A stretch of DNA of 33,344 bases from CAJBIL01 sp044359525 (lineage in GTDB: Bacteria > Pseudomonadota > Gammaproteobacteria > Burkholderiales > Rhodocyclaceae), in assembly GCA_044359525.1 (NCBI GenBank), contig JBIKLY010000028.1, positions 1 to 33,344 of the forward strand. The letters are read 5' to 3'. The translations under genes and the position numbers were made by a program. Shown here one piece after another: positions 1 to 7,148 of this stretch (positions are counted from its first letter, which is position 1; each line of letters opens with the position of its first letter). Under the pieces are notes generated by a model that was not told where the DNA came from, ran no database searches, and saw only the letters and a program-made list of their open reading frames with translations.

Positions 1-109
1 CATTGACACCAGAACGCTCAAGGAAGTGAAGCGCATCCCGGCGAAGAAGCCGGTCGGCAAGTACAACGTCTGGAACAAGATCACGCGCTCCGAAGGTACC
101 TCTCACTAG
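1..109 (+). CDS. C-terminal end of a cytochrome d1-family protein (partial)
   Basis: A reading frame is open from the window edge (first full codon at base 2) to TAG at 107-109 and gives 35 residues. The tail contains GKYNVWNKITRSEGTSH. The GK-(F/Y)-NV-(Y/W)-N pattern near the terminus resembles the ends of cytochrome cd1 nitrite reductase (NirS) and its heme d1-binding relatives such as NirN. The last residues differ from NirS as I remember it, so a NirS-like paralogue is more likely than NirS itself. If right, the gene would encode a periplasmic protein linked to denitrification or heme d1 handling. Only the tail is visible, so the family call is tentative. Confidence 0.45.
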   Translation, partial: IDTRTLKEVKRIPAKKPVGKYNVWNKITRSEGTSH

Positions 110-132
110 CCGTCAGTAATCTTGAAAGACAA

Positions 133-260
133 GAGCAATGCGAACCACCAAGGCACCAAGATCACCAAGTTGCACCAAGAAAATCAAGGTGTTAGCACAG
201 AGGGGTTTTTATCTTGGTGAAACTTGGTGTACTCCGTGTCTTGGTGGTTCGCTTTTTCTC
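133..260. repeat. Intergenic long-hairpin repeat, copy 1 (CACCAAG units)
   Basis: The left half holds phased short units reading (C)ACCAAG between 145 and 180, and the right half holds the complementary CTTGGTG units between 213 and 247. The outermost arms, GCGAACCACCAAG at 140-152 and CTTGGTGGTTCGC at 240-252, are a perfect 13-nt inverted repeat, so a transcript could fold into a long interrupted hairpin. A related copy lies at 8913-9027. No coding sense is evident. The element sits between the upstream gene end and rluE. Confidence 0.8.
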
Positions 261-288
261 GTTGGCTGAATACGGTACGCAAGCCCTG

Positions 289-900
289 ATGGCGCGCATT
301 GTCCTGCTCAACAAGCCGTACGGCTTTGTCAGCCAGTTTACGCCGGCGGGACGCTGGCGTGGGCTGGCTGAGTTGTTGTCAGTGCCCGGTTTTCAGGTTG
401 CCGGCCGGCTTGATGCTGACAGCGAGGGTCTGCTGCTGCTCACCGACGACGGTGGCCTGCAGGCGAAGATCGCCGAGCCGCGCCACAAGCTGCCGAAAAC
501 CTACTGGGTGCAGGTCGAAGGCGAGCCGACCGACGAGGCGCTTGATCAGCTGCGGCGCGGTGTGCGCTATGCCGATTTCACGACCAAAGCCGCTCGTGTC
601 CGGCGCATTGACGATCCGGGTCTGTGGCCGCGCGATCCGCCGATCCGCTTTCGCAAGTCGCTGCCGACGTCGTGGCTTGAAATCCAGATCAGCGAAGGCA
701 AGAATCGTCAGATCAGGCGGATGACGGCGCATGTCGGCTATCCAACCCTGCGTCTGATTCGCTATGCTATCGGCTCGCTGACCCTCGATGGCCTCGCTCC
801 CGGCGAGTCGCGTGTGCTGAGCGGGAGCTATGCCGACCTGGCGCCGGAAGCGGCAGAAGAAAAAACCGTTGTTCAACGAGATAAAAGGAATCGAAGATGA
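289..900 (+). CDS. rluE: 23S rRNA pseudouridine synthase, RluE-like
   Basis: This 203-aa protein belongs to the RsuA/RluB/E/F family of pseudouridine synthases, which isomerise a uridine in rRNA. RluE acts on 23S rRNA position 2457 in E. coli. The sequence opens with the usual LLNKPYGFVSQF block. It carries the catalytic motif GRLDADSEGLLLLTDDG, whose GRLD Asp is the nucleophile, and the late motif EGKNRQIRRM. There is no N-terminal S4 domain, which fits RluE rather than RsuA or RluB. I place the start at ATG 289. An in-frame TTG at 214 lies inside the hairpin repeat and would add about 25 residues with no homology. The stop overlaps the next gene's start (ATGA at 897-900), which suggests translational coupling. 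The basic tail KRNRR may bind RNA. Confidence 0.88.
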   Translation: MARIVLLNKPYGFVSQFTPAGRWRGLAELLSVPGFQVAGRLDADSEGLLLLTDDGGLQAKIAEPRHKLPKTYWVQVEGEPTDEALDQLRRGVRYADFTTKAARVRRIDDPGLWPRDPPIRFRKSLPTSWLEIQISEGKNRQIRRMTAHVGYPTLRLIRYAIGSLTLDGLAPGESRVLSGSYADLAPEAAEEKTVVQRDKRNRR

Positions 901-1103
901 ACAAGCTTCTGTTACTGCTCACCGCCGCTTTCTTTTCCCTGAGCGCGGCTGCAGCGATACCGAAAGCCGCCGAAAACGAGTCTGCACCGGTGACCTCCGG
1001 TGCCGATGCGCCAAAGCCGAAGAAAGACAAGGCACGGCACGCCAATCCGCCGGAGAAGAAGTCCGTCAAGAAAGCGAAGAAGTCAAAAACGGCACATCGT
1101 TGA
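897..1103 (+). CDS. Small exported Lys-rich protein of unknown function
   Basis: This is a 68-aa product. Residues 1-20 form a hydrophobic signal peptide ending near SAAAAIPKA. The rest is very rich in Lys, Pro and Ala, with blocks such as KPKKDKARH and KKSVKKAKKSK. The start ATG overlaps the rluE stop by four bases (ATGA), so it is probably co-translated with rluE. I recognise no domain. The mature peptide would be strongly basic, periplasmic and probably disordered. The signal peptide and coupling argue that it is real. Confidence 0.6.
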   Translation: MNKLLLLLTAAFFSLSAAAAIPKAAENESAPVTSGADAPKPKKDKARHANPPEKKSVKKAKKSKTAHR

Positions 1104-1110
1104 TGCCAGT

Positions 1111-1200
1111 CGTAGATCGGGTTAGCGTAGCGTAACCCGACATCTGCCTTGGCGGGCGCACGAGTCGGGTTACGCGATAAAGCCGCTAACCCGACCTACG
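1111..1200. repeat. REP-like double hairpin
   Basis: Outer arms at 1111-1127 and 1184-1200 are complementary over 17 nt with one mismatch. Inner arms GCGTAACCCGAC at 1130-1141 and GTCGGGTTACGC at 1164-1175 are perfectly complementary. Each half can also fold alone through TCGGGTTA/TAACCCGA pairs, for example 1117-1124 with 1133-1140. This nested palindrome between the small exported protein and the DUF192 gene looks like a REP/BIME-type element. Confidence 0.75.
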
Positions 1201-1290
1201 GGGTAGCATCTGAGCCTTGGCAAGCGGGAAGTTCTTGGTCGGAGTTTCCAATCGTTATTTTGCAAGCGTTCGCAGCGCATGGAGCACCTG

Positions 1291-1734
1291 ATGTACAAAC
1301 TGATTCACCGCTTTCTTGTTGTTGTCGCGCTGTTCATGACCGGACAGGCCATCGCCGACATGCCGCGCATGGAATTGACCGCCGGCTTCCATCGTATCGA
1401 AGCCGAAGTCGCCGCCGATCAGGCCAACCGCATGCAGGGTCTGATGCAGCGGCGGGCAATGGGGGCCAATCAGGGCATGCTGTTTGTTTTTCCGCAGGCG
1501 GCGCGGCACTGCATGTGGATGCGCAACACCTTGCTGCCGCTGTCGGTGGCCTTTCTTGATGAGGAAGGCCGCATCCTGAACATCGAAGACATGCAGCCGC
1601 AGACCGAAAACAACCATTGCGCCGCCCGCGAGGCGCGCTTCGCGCTGGAAATGAACATCGGCTGGTTTGCCGGCAAGGGCATCAAGTCCGGCGCGCGCAT
1701 TGGCGGCATCGAGCGCGCCCCGCGTCCGCAATAA
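1291..1734 (+). CDS. DUF192 family exported protein
   Basis: This 147-aa protein has an N-terminal signal peptide (about residues 1-22, ending GQAIADM) followed by a DUF192 domain. The family signature is clear: it begins with an ELTAG..R.EAEVA strand region, then NRMQGLMQRR, then GMLFVFP, then CMWMRNTLLPLSVAFLD, and it ends near KSGARIG. DUF192 proteins are small exported beta-barrel-like proteins of unknown biochemical role. I choose ATG 1291 because GGAG at 1281-1284 lies six bases before it. ATG 1279 is in frame but lacks a ribosome site. The gene sits 21 bp before ubiC in the same direction. Confidence 0.85.
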   Translation: MYKLIHRFLVVVALFMTGQAIADMPRMELTAGFHRIEAEVAADQANRMQGLMQRRAMGANQGMLFVFPQAARHCMWMRNTLLPLSVAFLDEEGRILNIEDMQPQTENNHCAAREARFALEMNIGWFAGKGIKSGARIGGIERAPRPQ

Positions 1735-1755
1735 CTGCGGTCGATACATTCCCGC

Positions 1756-2307
1756 ATGAGGATTTTTTCAAGGGGCAGCGCCTGGCGCACCGCGCTGCCG
1801 CACACCGCCGACAACCGGGCCTACCTCCCGTGGTTGCGCGATGGCGGCTCGCTGACCGCAAGGATTCAGGCGCAGGGGCGTTTCGCCGTGCGCCTGTTGC
1901 GCCAGGAGAAGGCGCTGCCGACGCGCGACGAGGCGGCAGCACTCGGCATCAATGCCGGCACGCTGGCCTGGGTGCGTGAAGTGGCGCTGCTGTGCGATGG
2001 CGAGGTTGTGGCTTTTGCCCACACCGTCTTGCCCTGCCGGCCGCGCGGGCCGCTGACGCGCTGGCTGGCGCGTCTCGGTAGCCGCTCGCTCGGCTCGCTG
2101 CTGTTCTCGCATGCTGGCTTTGCGCGCGGCAAGTTCAATTTCCGGCGCCTCGATGCACGCCATCCCTTGTTTCAGCCAGCCTGCGAAGTGATCGGCGGCG
2201 CGCCACAAGCGCTCTGGGCGCGTCGTTCGCTGTTTCGTTTCGGGCCGCAGTTGGTGCTGGTGACCGAGGTGTATTCGGCGGCTTTGTGCGGCGCAAAAAT
2301 ACGGTAG
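1756..2307 (+). CDS. ubiC: Chorismate pyruvate-lyase
   Basis: UbiC converts chorismate to 4-hydroxybenzoate and pyruvate, the first committed step of ubiquinone synthesis, in the cytoplasm. The 183-aa protein matches the family length and layout: a W..WL.D.GSLT start (LPWLRDGGSLT), the ARIQAQGRFAVRLL strand, the core AWVREVALLCDG with the substrate-binding Arg, and the C-terminal VTEVYSAAL strand with the conserved Glu. No ubiA follows, so the gene is separate from the usual ubiCA pair. It is preceded closely by the DUF192 gene and followed by a long gene-free leader for rhlE. Confidence 0.88.
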   Translation: MRIFSRGSAWRTALPHTADNRAYLPWLRDGGSLTARIQAQGRFAVRLLRQEKALPTRDEAAALGINAGTLAWVREVALLCDGEVVAFAHTVLPCRPRGPLTRWLARLGSRSLGSLLFSHAGFARGKFNFRRLDARHPLFQPACEVIGGAPQALWARRSLFRFGPQLVLVTEVYSAALCGAKIR

Positions 2308-2725
2308 CACTTTTGGTATACCGATACTGAACGTCTCTGTCTGCTTTTTGGCTGTTGTTGAGTTCTCGAATAGGCTCAGCTGTTTTCCTTTGGGTGGCGG
2401 TACATGGATCCCCGAAAAAAGATTCGACTCGTGCTGATCAGATCGGTATAATTCGGTTTGTGCATTGCAGCAATGTTGTTTTTGCTGCGCACAACGAGCA
2501 TCGCGAACCTGGCCGCTTTTATGGCCACACTGCCAAAGCCCTCCTGCCTTCAGGTGTCGATTTTCTGATCACCGCACTGGCACAAAGCTTTTGTGCCGAA
2601 TAGTGCTTAACTCCTCAGAGTTACTCTCAGCTATTTCGTTGGTTGGCGTTGTATTTTTTTGCGCCCGTGCGCCGAACGCATTTTTGCTTTCGGCTGCGTG
2701 ACGCTGTTCCATTCGAAAGAGAAAC
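2308..2725 (+). promoter_or_regulatory. Gene-free region: long 5' leader of rhlE with hairpin
   Basis: No convincing gene lies here. A perfect -10 box TATAAT is at 2447-2452 with only a weak -35 (TTCGAC at 2423-2428, 18-bp spacer). A start near 2459 would give rhlE an untranslated leader of about 265 nt. Within it, GGCACAAA at 2579-2586 and TTTGTGCC at 2590-2597 form a perfect 8-bp stem with a 3-nt loop and no U-tract, so it is not a terminator. Long structured leaders are common on cold-inducible DEAD-box helicase genes. Cold control here is inference. Confidence 0.5.
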
Positions 2726-4180
2726 ATGACTTTTGCAGAAATTGGTCTTCACGAAGCACTCCTCAAAGCACTTACCGATTCAGGCTACACCGAACCGACG
2801 CCGGTCCAGGCGCAAGCCATTCCCGCTGCCATCGAAGGGCGCGACCTGATGGTTTCGTCGCAAACCGGCTCCGGCAAAACCGCGGCTTTCATGCTGCCGG
2901 CACTGCACAAATTCGCTTCGCAGGAACGTCCTGCCTTCGTTCCAGGGGCCGGCCGTACGCCGAACCAGGAACGTCAGTCGGCGCGCTCGCGTGGCGGTGA
3001 CCGTCCGCGCTTCCAGCCGGCACAGCCGAAGATGCTGGTCCTCACGCCGACCCGCGAACTCGCCCTGCAGGTTACTGCGGCGACCGACAAGTACGCTGCT
3101 GATATCCGCCGCCTCAAGGCCGTCGCGATTCTCGGCGGCATGCCTTACCCGAAACAGATGGAACTCCTCGGCCGCAATCCGGAAATCATCGTTGCCACGC
3201 CGGGTCGTCTGATTGACCACATGGAGTCGGGCAAGATCGACTTCTCGATGCTGCAGGTGCTCGTCCTTGACGAAGCCGACCGCATGCTCGACATGGGTTT
3301 CATCGACGACATCGAAAAGATCGTTGCCGCGACGCCGGCTGCGCGTCAGACCATGCTCTTCTCGGCGACGCTCGACGGCATGGTTGGCCAGATGGCCCGC
3401 CGCATGACGCGCGATGCGCTGCTCATCCAGGTCGATGCCTCTTCGGCCAAGCACGACAACATCGAACAGCGCATGCACTTCGTCGACGACCTGTCGCACA
3501 AGAACCGCCTGCTCGACCACCTGTTGCGCGATGTCACGATTGACCAGGCCGTCGTGTTCACCGCCACCAAGCGCGATGCCGACACCATTACCGATCGCCT
3601 GAACATCGCCGGCTTCAACGCCGCTGCGCTGCACGGCGACATGCATCAGGGCGCGCGTAACCGCACGCTCACCGCGCTGCGTCGCGGCGAAGTGCGCATC
3701 CTCGTTGCTACCGACGTCGCCGCGCGCGGTATCGACGTACCGACCATCACGCACGTGTTCAACTACGATCTGCCGAAGTTCGCCGAGGACTACGTGCACC
3801 GCATCGGCCGTACCGGTCGTGCCGGTCGCAATGGCCTGGCGATTTCGCTGGTCAATCACGCCGAACAGTTCAACGTGAAGAAGATCGAGCGCTTCACCAA
3901 GCAGATGATTCCGGTTGAAGTCGTTGCCGGCCATGAGCCGACGCGTCGCGCACCGACCGGTCCTGGTCGTCCGACCGGCAAGCCGGCGGGTCGCTCAGGT
4001 GGCTGGAAGGGTGGCGAGAGCCGCAACTACGGCAAGCCGGCCGGCGCGCGTAGCGAAGGCCACTTCAGCAAGCCGGGTGCGCCGCGTCATGAAGGTGCAC
4101 GCGCACCGCACGGCAATGGCCCGAAGCCGGCTTACGCTGGTGCCGCCAACGGTAATCGCCGGACGTTTGCCGATCGCTAG
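2726..4180 (+). CDS. rhlE: DEAD-box ATP-dependent RNA helicase, RhlE type
   Basis: This 484-aa RNA helicase probably acts on ribosome assembly or mRNA turnover. The motifs run in order: Q motif near residue 28 (PTPVQ), Walker A QTGSGKT (46-52), TPTRELALQV (about 107-116), TPGR (158-161), DEAD (182-185), SAT (213-215), and HRIGRTGRAGR (358-368). An insertion of about 35 residues rich in Arg, Pro and Gln separates Walker A from the TPTREL motif. The C-terminal tail (about 395-484) is Gly/Arg/Lys/Pro-rich and disordered, as in betaproteobacterial RhlE proteins. The start has a modest purine-rich site (GAAAGAG) just upstream. A strong terminator follows, so it is probably transcribed alone. Confidence 0.92.
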   Translation: MTFAEIGLHEALLKALTDSGYTEPTPVQAQAIPAAIEGRDLMVSSQTGSGKTAAFMLPALHKFASQERPAFVPGAGRTPNQERQSARSRGGDRPRFQPAQPKMLVLTPTRELALQVTAATDKYAADIRRLKAVAILGGMPYPKQMELLGRNPEIIVATPGRLIDHMESGKIDFSMLQVLVLDEADRMLDMGFIDDIEKIVAATPAARQTMLFSATLDGMVGQMARRMTRDALLIQVDASSAKHDNIEQRMHFVDDLSHKNRLLDHLLRDVTIDQAVVFTATKRDADTITDRLNIAGFNAAALHGDMHQGARNRTLTALRRGEVRILVATDVAARGIDVPTITHVFNYDLPKFAEDYVHRIGRTGRAGRNGLAISLVNHAEQFNVKKIERFTKQMIPVEVVAGHEPTRRAPTGPGRPTGKPAGRSGGWKGGESRNYGKPAGARSEGHFSKPGAPRHEGARAPHGNGPKPAYAGAANGNRRTFADR

Positions 4181-4204
4181 TCGGTACTTGTCGTCTTGAG
4201 AAGA

Positions 4205-4229
4205 AGCCCGCCGCGTGCGGGCTTTTTTT
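4205..4229 (+). terminator. Rho-independent terminator of rhlE
   Basis: A 7-bp stem AGCCCGC (4205-4211) with GCGGGCT (4217-4223) has a 5-nt loop and is followed by a run of T to 4229. It lies 25 bp after the rhlE stop. Confidence 0.9.
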
Positions 4230-4357
4230 CGCAATTGCAGTAAGAATGCCGGTGTCGATCCCGAGTGGCGGTCTGCGTACTGCCCATCGATACGGAACAC
4301 TTTTAAACCCGGGCAACTCCGTGTCCGGGTGGCTGATTGACCAAGGGAGTTCTGAGC

Positions 4358-5719
4358 ATGGAGTTTGCAAGTCGCACTCGTTTTACTCGTCGGCAGTTTC
4401 TTGCCACGGCGGGCGCCATTGGCGCGACCGCAACGGCTTCGGCACTGGCGCAGCCCGCCAGTCCGCTACCATTTCTGATCACCACGCAGGGCGATGCACT
4501 GATGCCCAAGCCGGCCGGCAAACGCGTTGTCGTTTGCGGTGGCGGCTGGGGTGGCGTCACTGCGGCCAAGCATTTGAAGAGGAATGATCCGACGCTTGAA
4601 GTCGTGCTGCTCGAACGCAACCCGGTTTTCTTCTCGTGCCCGATGAGCAACAAGTGGCTGATCGAAGTGGTCGATACCAGCTACCTGACTTTCAGCTATC
4701 TCAAGGTCGCGCAGAAATACGATTACCGCTTTATCCAGACCGAAGTGGTCGCCTTCGAGCGCGACAAAAAACGCGTCATCACGGCGCAGGGTTATGTCGA
4801 TTACGACTACCTGATCGTCGGTGCCGGCATCCGCTATAACTACGAGAGCTGGTTCGGCAACGACCGCAAGGCCGCCGACTATACGCGCGCGCATTTCCCT
4901 GCAGCCTACATCCCCAATTCCGAACACTTCATCCTCAAGGAGGGGATCCGGAATTTCAAGGGCGGCGATCTGGTGATGACCCTGCCGCCACCGCCGCACC
5001 GCTGCCCGCCTTCGCCGTACGAGCGGGCCTGTCTGATCGCCGGTCTGTTCAAACAGAATAACGTCAAGGGCAAGGTCATCATCCTTGATCCGAAAGACAG
5101 CCCGAAGCCGATCACCGAAGGCTTTCAGGAAGCCTTTGCGACGCTTTACAAGGACCAGATTACCTACGTGCCGAAAGCGGTGATCAAGGAAGTCGACCCG
5201 TTCAACAAGCGCATCAAGACCAGCGCCGGTGATTTCAGTTTCGACCACAGCATCCTGATGGCTCCGCACCAGGCCGGCGACATGGCGTGGAAAGTCGGTG
5301 CCATCGGTCGCAACGCCGAAGGCAAACTGACCGGCTGGGCTGCCGTCGATCCGGTCTTCCTTAACCTGAAGGACGACAAGGACGTGTACGTGATCGGCGA
5401 TGCGGTTGGCGTCGTCTCACCGCAATTCAACTTTTACCCGAAGGCCGGGCATGTGGCCAACGCGCACGGCAGGATCGTCGCCCGCTACATTGCCGACCGC
5501 GTGGCCGGCAAGGAACCGAAGGGCGCGTTGCCCGACAACCTGTGCTTCATGATGGTCAATGCCGCGCCGCGCGAGGATGTGGCGGTGCGCTTCCGCTATC
5601 ACCTGAACGACCAGGGGGTGATCGTCCAGGAGCAGATCGACGACAATCTGCGCCGCGAGGAACTGGTCAGCGAAGACTTCCAGTGGGCCGGGCGGATGTA
5701 CGAGGACATGTTCGCCTGA
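4358..5719 (+). CDS. fccB: Sulfide dehydrogenase flavoprotein subunit (FccB/SoxF-like)
   Basis: This 453-aa FAD protein belongs to the flavocytochrome c sulfide dehydrogenase family, which oxidises sulfide to sulfur or polysulfide in the periplasm. The N-terminus carries a twin-arginine export signal (TRRQFL, residues 10-15). The Rossmann FAD site is VVVCGGGWGG near residue 57. Candidate redox-active cysteines are Cys94 (FFSCPMSN) and Cys216 (PHRCPPSP), spaced like the FccB pair. A second FAD motif, VYVIGDAVG, follows, and the C-terminal flavin-binding domain of the family runs to the end. Start ATG 4358 has AAGGGAG eight bases upstream; a TTG at 4337 is in frame but less likely. No fccA cytochrome gene is adjacent, so the electron acceptor partner is unknown. 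A terminator follows. Confidence 0.83.
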   Translation: MEFASRTRFTRRQFLATAGAIGATATASALAQPASPLPFLITTQGDALMPKPAGKRVVVCGGGWGGVTAAKHLKRNDPTLEVVLLERNPVFFSCPMSNKWLIEVVDTSYLTFSYLKVAQKYDYRFIQTEVVAFERDKKRVITAQGYVDYDYLIVGAGIRYNYESWFGNDRKAADYTRAHFPAAYIPNSEHFILKEGIRNFKGGDLVMTLPPPPHRCPPSPYERACLIAGLFKQNNVKGKVIILDPKDSPKPITEGFQEAFATLYKDQITYVPKAVIKEVDPFNKRIKTSAGDFSFDHSILMAPHQAGDMAWKVGAIGRNAEGKLTGWAAVDPVFLNLKDDKDVYVIGDAVGVVSPQFNFYPKAGHVANAHGRIVARYIADRVAGKEPKGALPDNLCFMMVNAAPREDVAVRFRYHLNDQGVIVQEQIDDNLRREELVSEDFQWAGRMYEDMFA

Positions 5720-5745
5720 AACGTGGCGGGCTGATGGTGTCTGAG

Positions 5746-5772
5746 CAGCCCGCAGCAAGCGGGTTGTTTTTT
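5746..5772 (+). terminator. Rho-independent terminator of fccB
   Basis: CAGCCCGC (5746-5753) pairs with GCGGGTTG (5759-5766) across a 5-nt loop, with one G-U pair, followed by six T residues. It lies 27 bp after the fccB stop and separates it from the ars operon. Confidence 0.85.
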
Positions 5773-5834
5773 GCAGCGTGTGCCAGAGGGTTGGTGGTGC
5801 GAAGTGTTTAACTGGGGATGTCGTTTATTCGGAC

Positions 5835-5877
5835 TTGAGTTTTCGGAAACAATTTCATATTATTAAAAACATGAAAT
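5835..5877 (+). promoter_or_regulatory. ars promoter with ArsR operator over the start codon
   Basis: TTGAGT at 5835-5840 and TATTAT at 5858-5863, with a 17-bp spacer, make a good sigma70 promoter whose start would fall at about 5870, at the arsR ATG (5871). The inverted repeat ATTTCAT (5852-5858) and ATGAAAT (5871-5877) spans the -10 box and the start codon. This is a plausible ArsR operator. No Shine-Dalgarno sequence precedes the ATG, consistent with a leaderless mRNA. Confidence 0.7.
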
Positions 5878-6188
5878 CAAATGATGCCGTTAACGCACTT
5901 GCCGCCCTTGCTCAGGAGAGCCGTCTTTCCGTCTTTCGCCTGCTGGTGCATAGCGCACCCGACGGCCTGACCGCCGGTCTGATCGCCGAGCAGCTCGAGA
6001 TTCCAACGCCGACACTCTCCTTTCATCTGAAAACTCTGGCGCAGGCCGGGTTGGTCAGTACAGAGCAGGAGGGGCGCTTTGTGCGCTACCGCGCACAGAT
6101 TGATGGCATCAATGCCTTAGTCTCTTTTCTCACCGATGACTGTTGCGGCGGGCATCCAGAACGTTGTTCTCCGAAGGTAAAGCAATGA
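5871..6188 (+). CDS. arsR: Arsenic-responsive repressor ArsR
   Basis: This 105-aa ArsR/SmtB winged-helix repressor dissociates from DNA on binding arsenite. The helix-turn-helix is in the middle (AEQLEIPTPTLSFHLKTLAQAGLV, residues 39-62, key TPTLSFHL). The C-terminus ends in DCCGGHPERC, giving Cys91, Cys92 and Cys99. This is the C-terminal As(III) site type known from the Acidithiobacillus-like ArsR group, rather than the helix-3 site of E. coli plasmid ArsR. It heads the ars operon and overlaps arsC by four bases (ATGA). The start at 5871 coincides with the predicted transcription start. Upstream in-frame codons to 5778 carry no homology and cross the promoter. Confidence 0.92.
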   Translation: MKSNDAVNALAALAQESRLSVFRLLVHSAPDGLTAGLIAEQLEIPTPTLSFHLKTLAQAGLVSTEQEGRFVRYRAQIDGINALVSFLTDDCCGGHPERCSPKVKQ

Positions 6189-6703
6189 ACGCAGCTATTT
6201 CTCCCCCGATTCATATTCTGGTTTTGTGCACGGGTAATTCCGCGCGCTCGATTCTCGGTGAGGCCTTGTTCAATCACCTCGGTCAAGGCCGTGTGCGGGC
6301 GTTCTCGGCGGGCAGCCAGCCTTCCGGAAAAGTGAACCCGGTGGCGCTGGAAACGCTGGAACGGCATGGCGTGCCGCTGCCTGATGGTGGCCTGCCGCGC
6401 AGCAAGTCGTGGGACGAATTCGCCGCACCCGGTGCGCCGCAGCTCGACTACATCTTCACCGTTTGCGCCAGTGCGGCGGGCGAGGCGTGCCCGATCTGGC
6501 CAGGGCATCCGGCCACCGCGCATTGGGGCATAGCCGATCCGGCGCATGTCGAGCCGCTCAAGGCGCGCCGCGCCGCGTTCGAAACCGCCTATATACAGCT
6601 GGAGCGGCGCATCCACGGCTTTCTCGCGCTGCCGCTCGAGTCGATGACGCATGCCGACGTTCAGCTCGCCTCCCAGCTTATTCATGAGGCGTGCAGCCAA
6701 TGA
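6185..6703 (+). CDS. arsC: Arsenate reductase, low-molecular-weight phosphatase fold
   Basis: This 172-aa arsenate reductase reduces As(V) to As(III) in the cytoplasm for export. The P-loop CTGNSAR starts at Cys15 and ends at Arg21, the CX5R signature of the LMW tyrosine phosphatase fold. Further cysteines Cys94 and Cys102 could form the disulfide relay seen in thioredoxin-coupled ArsC, and the general-acid Asp lies in GIADPAH (Asp118). Translation probably restarts at the ATGA overlap with arsR. It is somewhat longer than the roughly 130-140 aa classic form because of an extended C-terminal helix, as in other proteobacterial ArsC proteins of this type. Confidence 0.88.
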   Translation: MNAAISPPIHILVLCTGNSARSILGEALFNHLGQGRVRAFSAGSQPSGKVNPVALETLERHGVPLPDGGLPRSKSWDEFAAPGAPQLDYIFTVCASAAGEACPIWPGHPATAHWGIADPAHVEPLKARRAAFETAYIQLERRIHGFLALPLESMTHADVQLASQLIHEACSQ

Positions 6704-6769
6704 GCATGCCTGCGCCCGGTGGCAGCAACTTGTCGCCAGTAATATTTCAACTTTCGATGGAGATTCAAA

Positions 6770-7132
6770 ATGGCCAGCATTCAGATTTTTGATCCAGCCC
6801 TGTGCTGCAGCACCGGTGTTTGCGGGGTGGATGTCGATCAGCAACTGGTGAGCTTTTCTGCTGATGTGGACTGGGCAAAACAGAACGGTGCGCAGATCGA
6901 ACGTTTCAATCTGGCACAACAGCCGATGGCTTTTGCCGAAAGCGCCGTGGTGAAGAAATTTCTTCAAATCTCCGGCGCCGAAGCGCTGCCGCTGATCCTG
7001 GTCGACGGTGAAGTTGCTTTGGCTGGACGCTATCCCAATCGCGGCGAGCTCACCCGCTGGGCCGGCATCGGCGCAGCTGCTGACGAAAGCCAAGCGGCCA
7101 CCGGCTGTTGCAGCGGCAGCCGCTGCTGCTAA
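6770..7132 (+). CDS. arsD: Arsenic metallochaperone ArsD
   Basis: ArsD passes As(III) to the ArsA ATPase. This 120-aa protein has the vicinal pair Cys12-Cys13 and Cys18 (CCSTGVC), the essential metalloid site of the family, in a thioredoxin-like fold. It also has two C-terminal pairs, Cys113-Cys114 and Cys119-Cys120 (CCSGSRCC), which are present in some ArsD proteins. GGAG at 6759-6762 lies seven bases before the ATG. It follows arsC by 66 bp and precedes arsA by 16 bp, so it is clearly in the operon. Confidence 0.93.
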   Translation: MASIQIFDPALCCSTGVCGVDVDQQLVSFSADVDWAKQNGAQIERFNLAQQPMAFAESAVVKKFLQISGAEALPLILVDGEVALAGRYPNRGELTRWAGIGAAADESQAATGCCSGSRCC

Positions 7133-7148
7133 GCCGGGAAACACGCTC

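Noticed and set aside
214..288. TTG start for rluE at 214
   Set aside because: These codons fall in the CTTGGTG half of the hairpin repeat and show no pseudouridine synthase homology.
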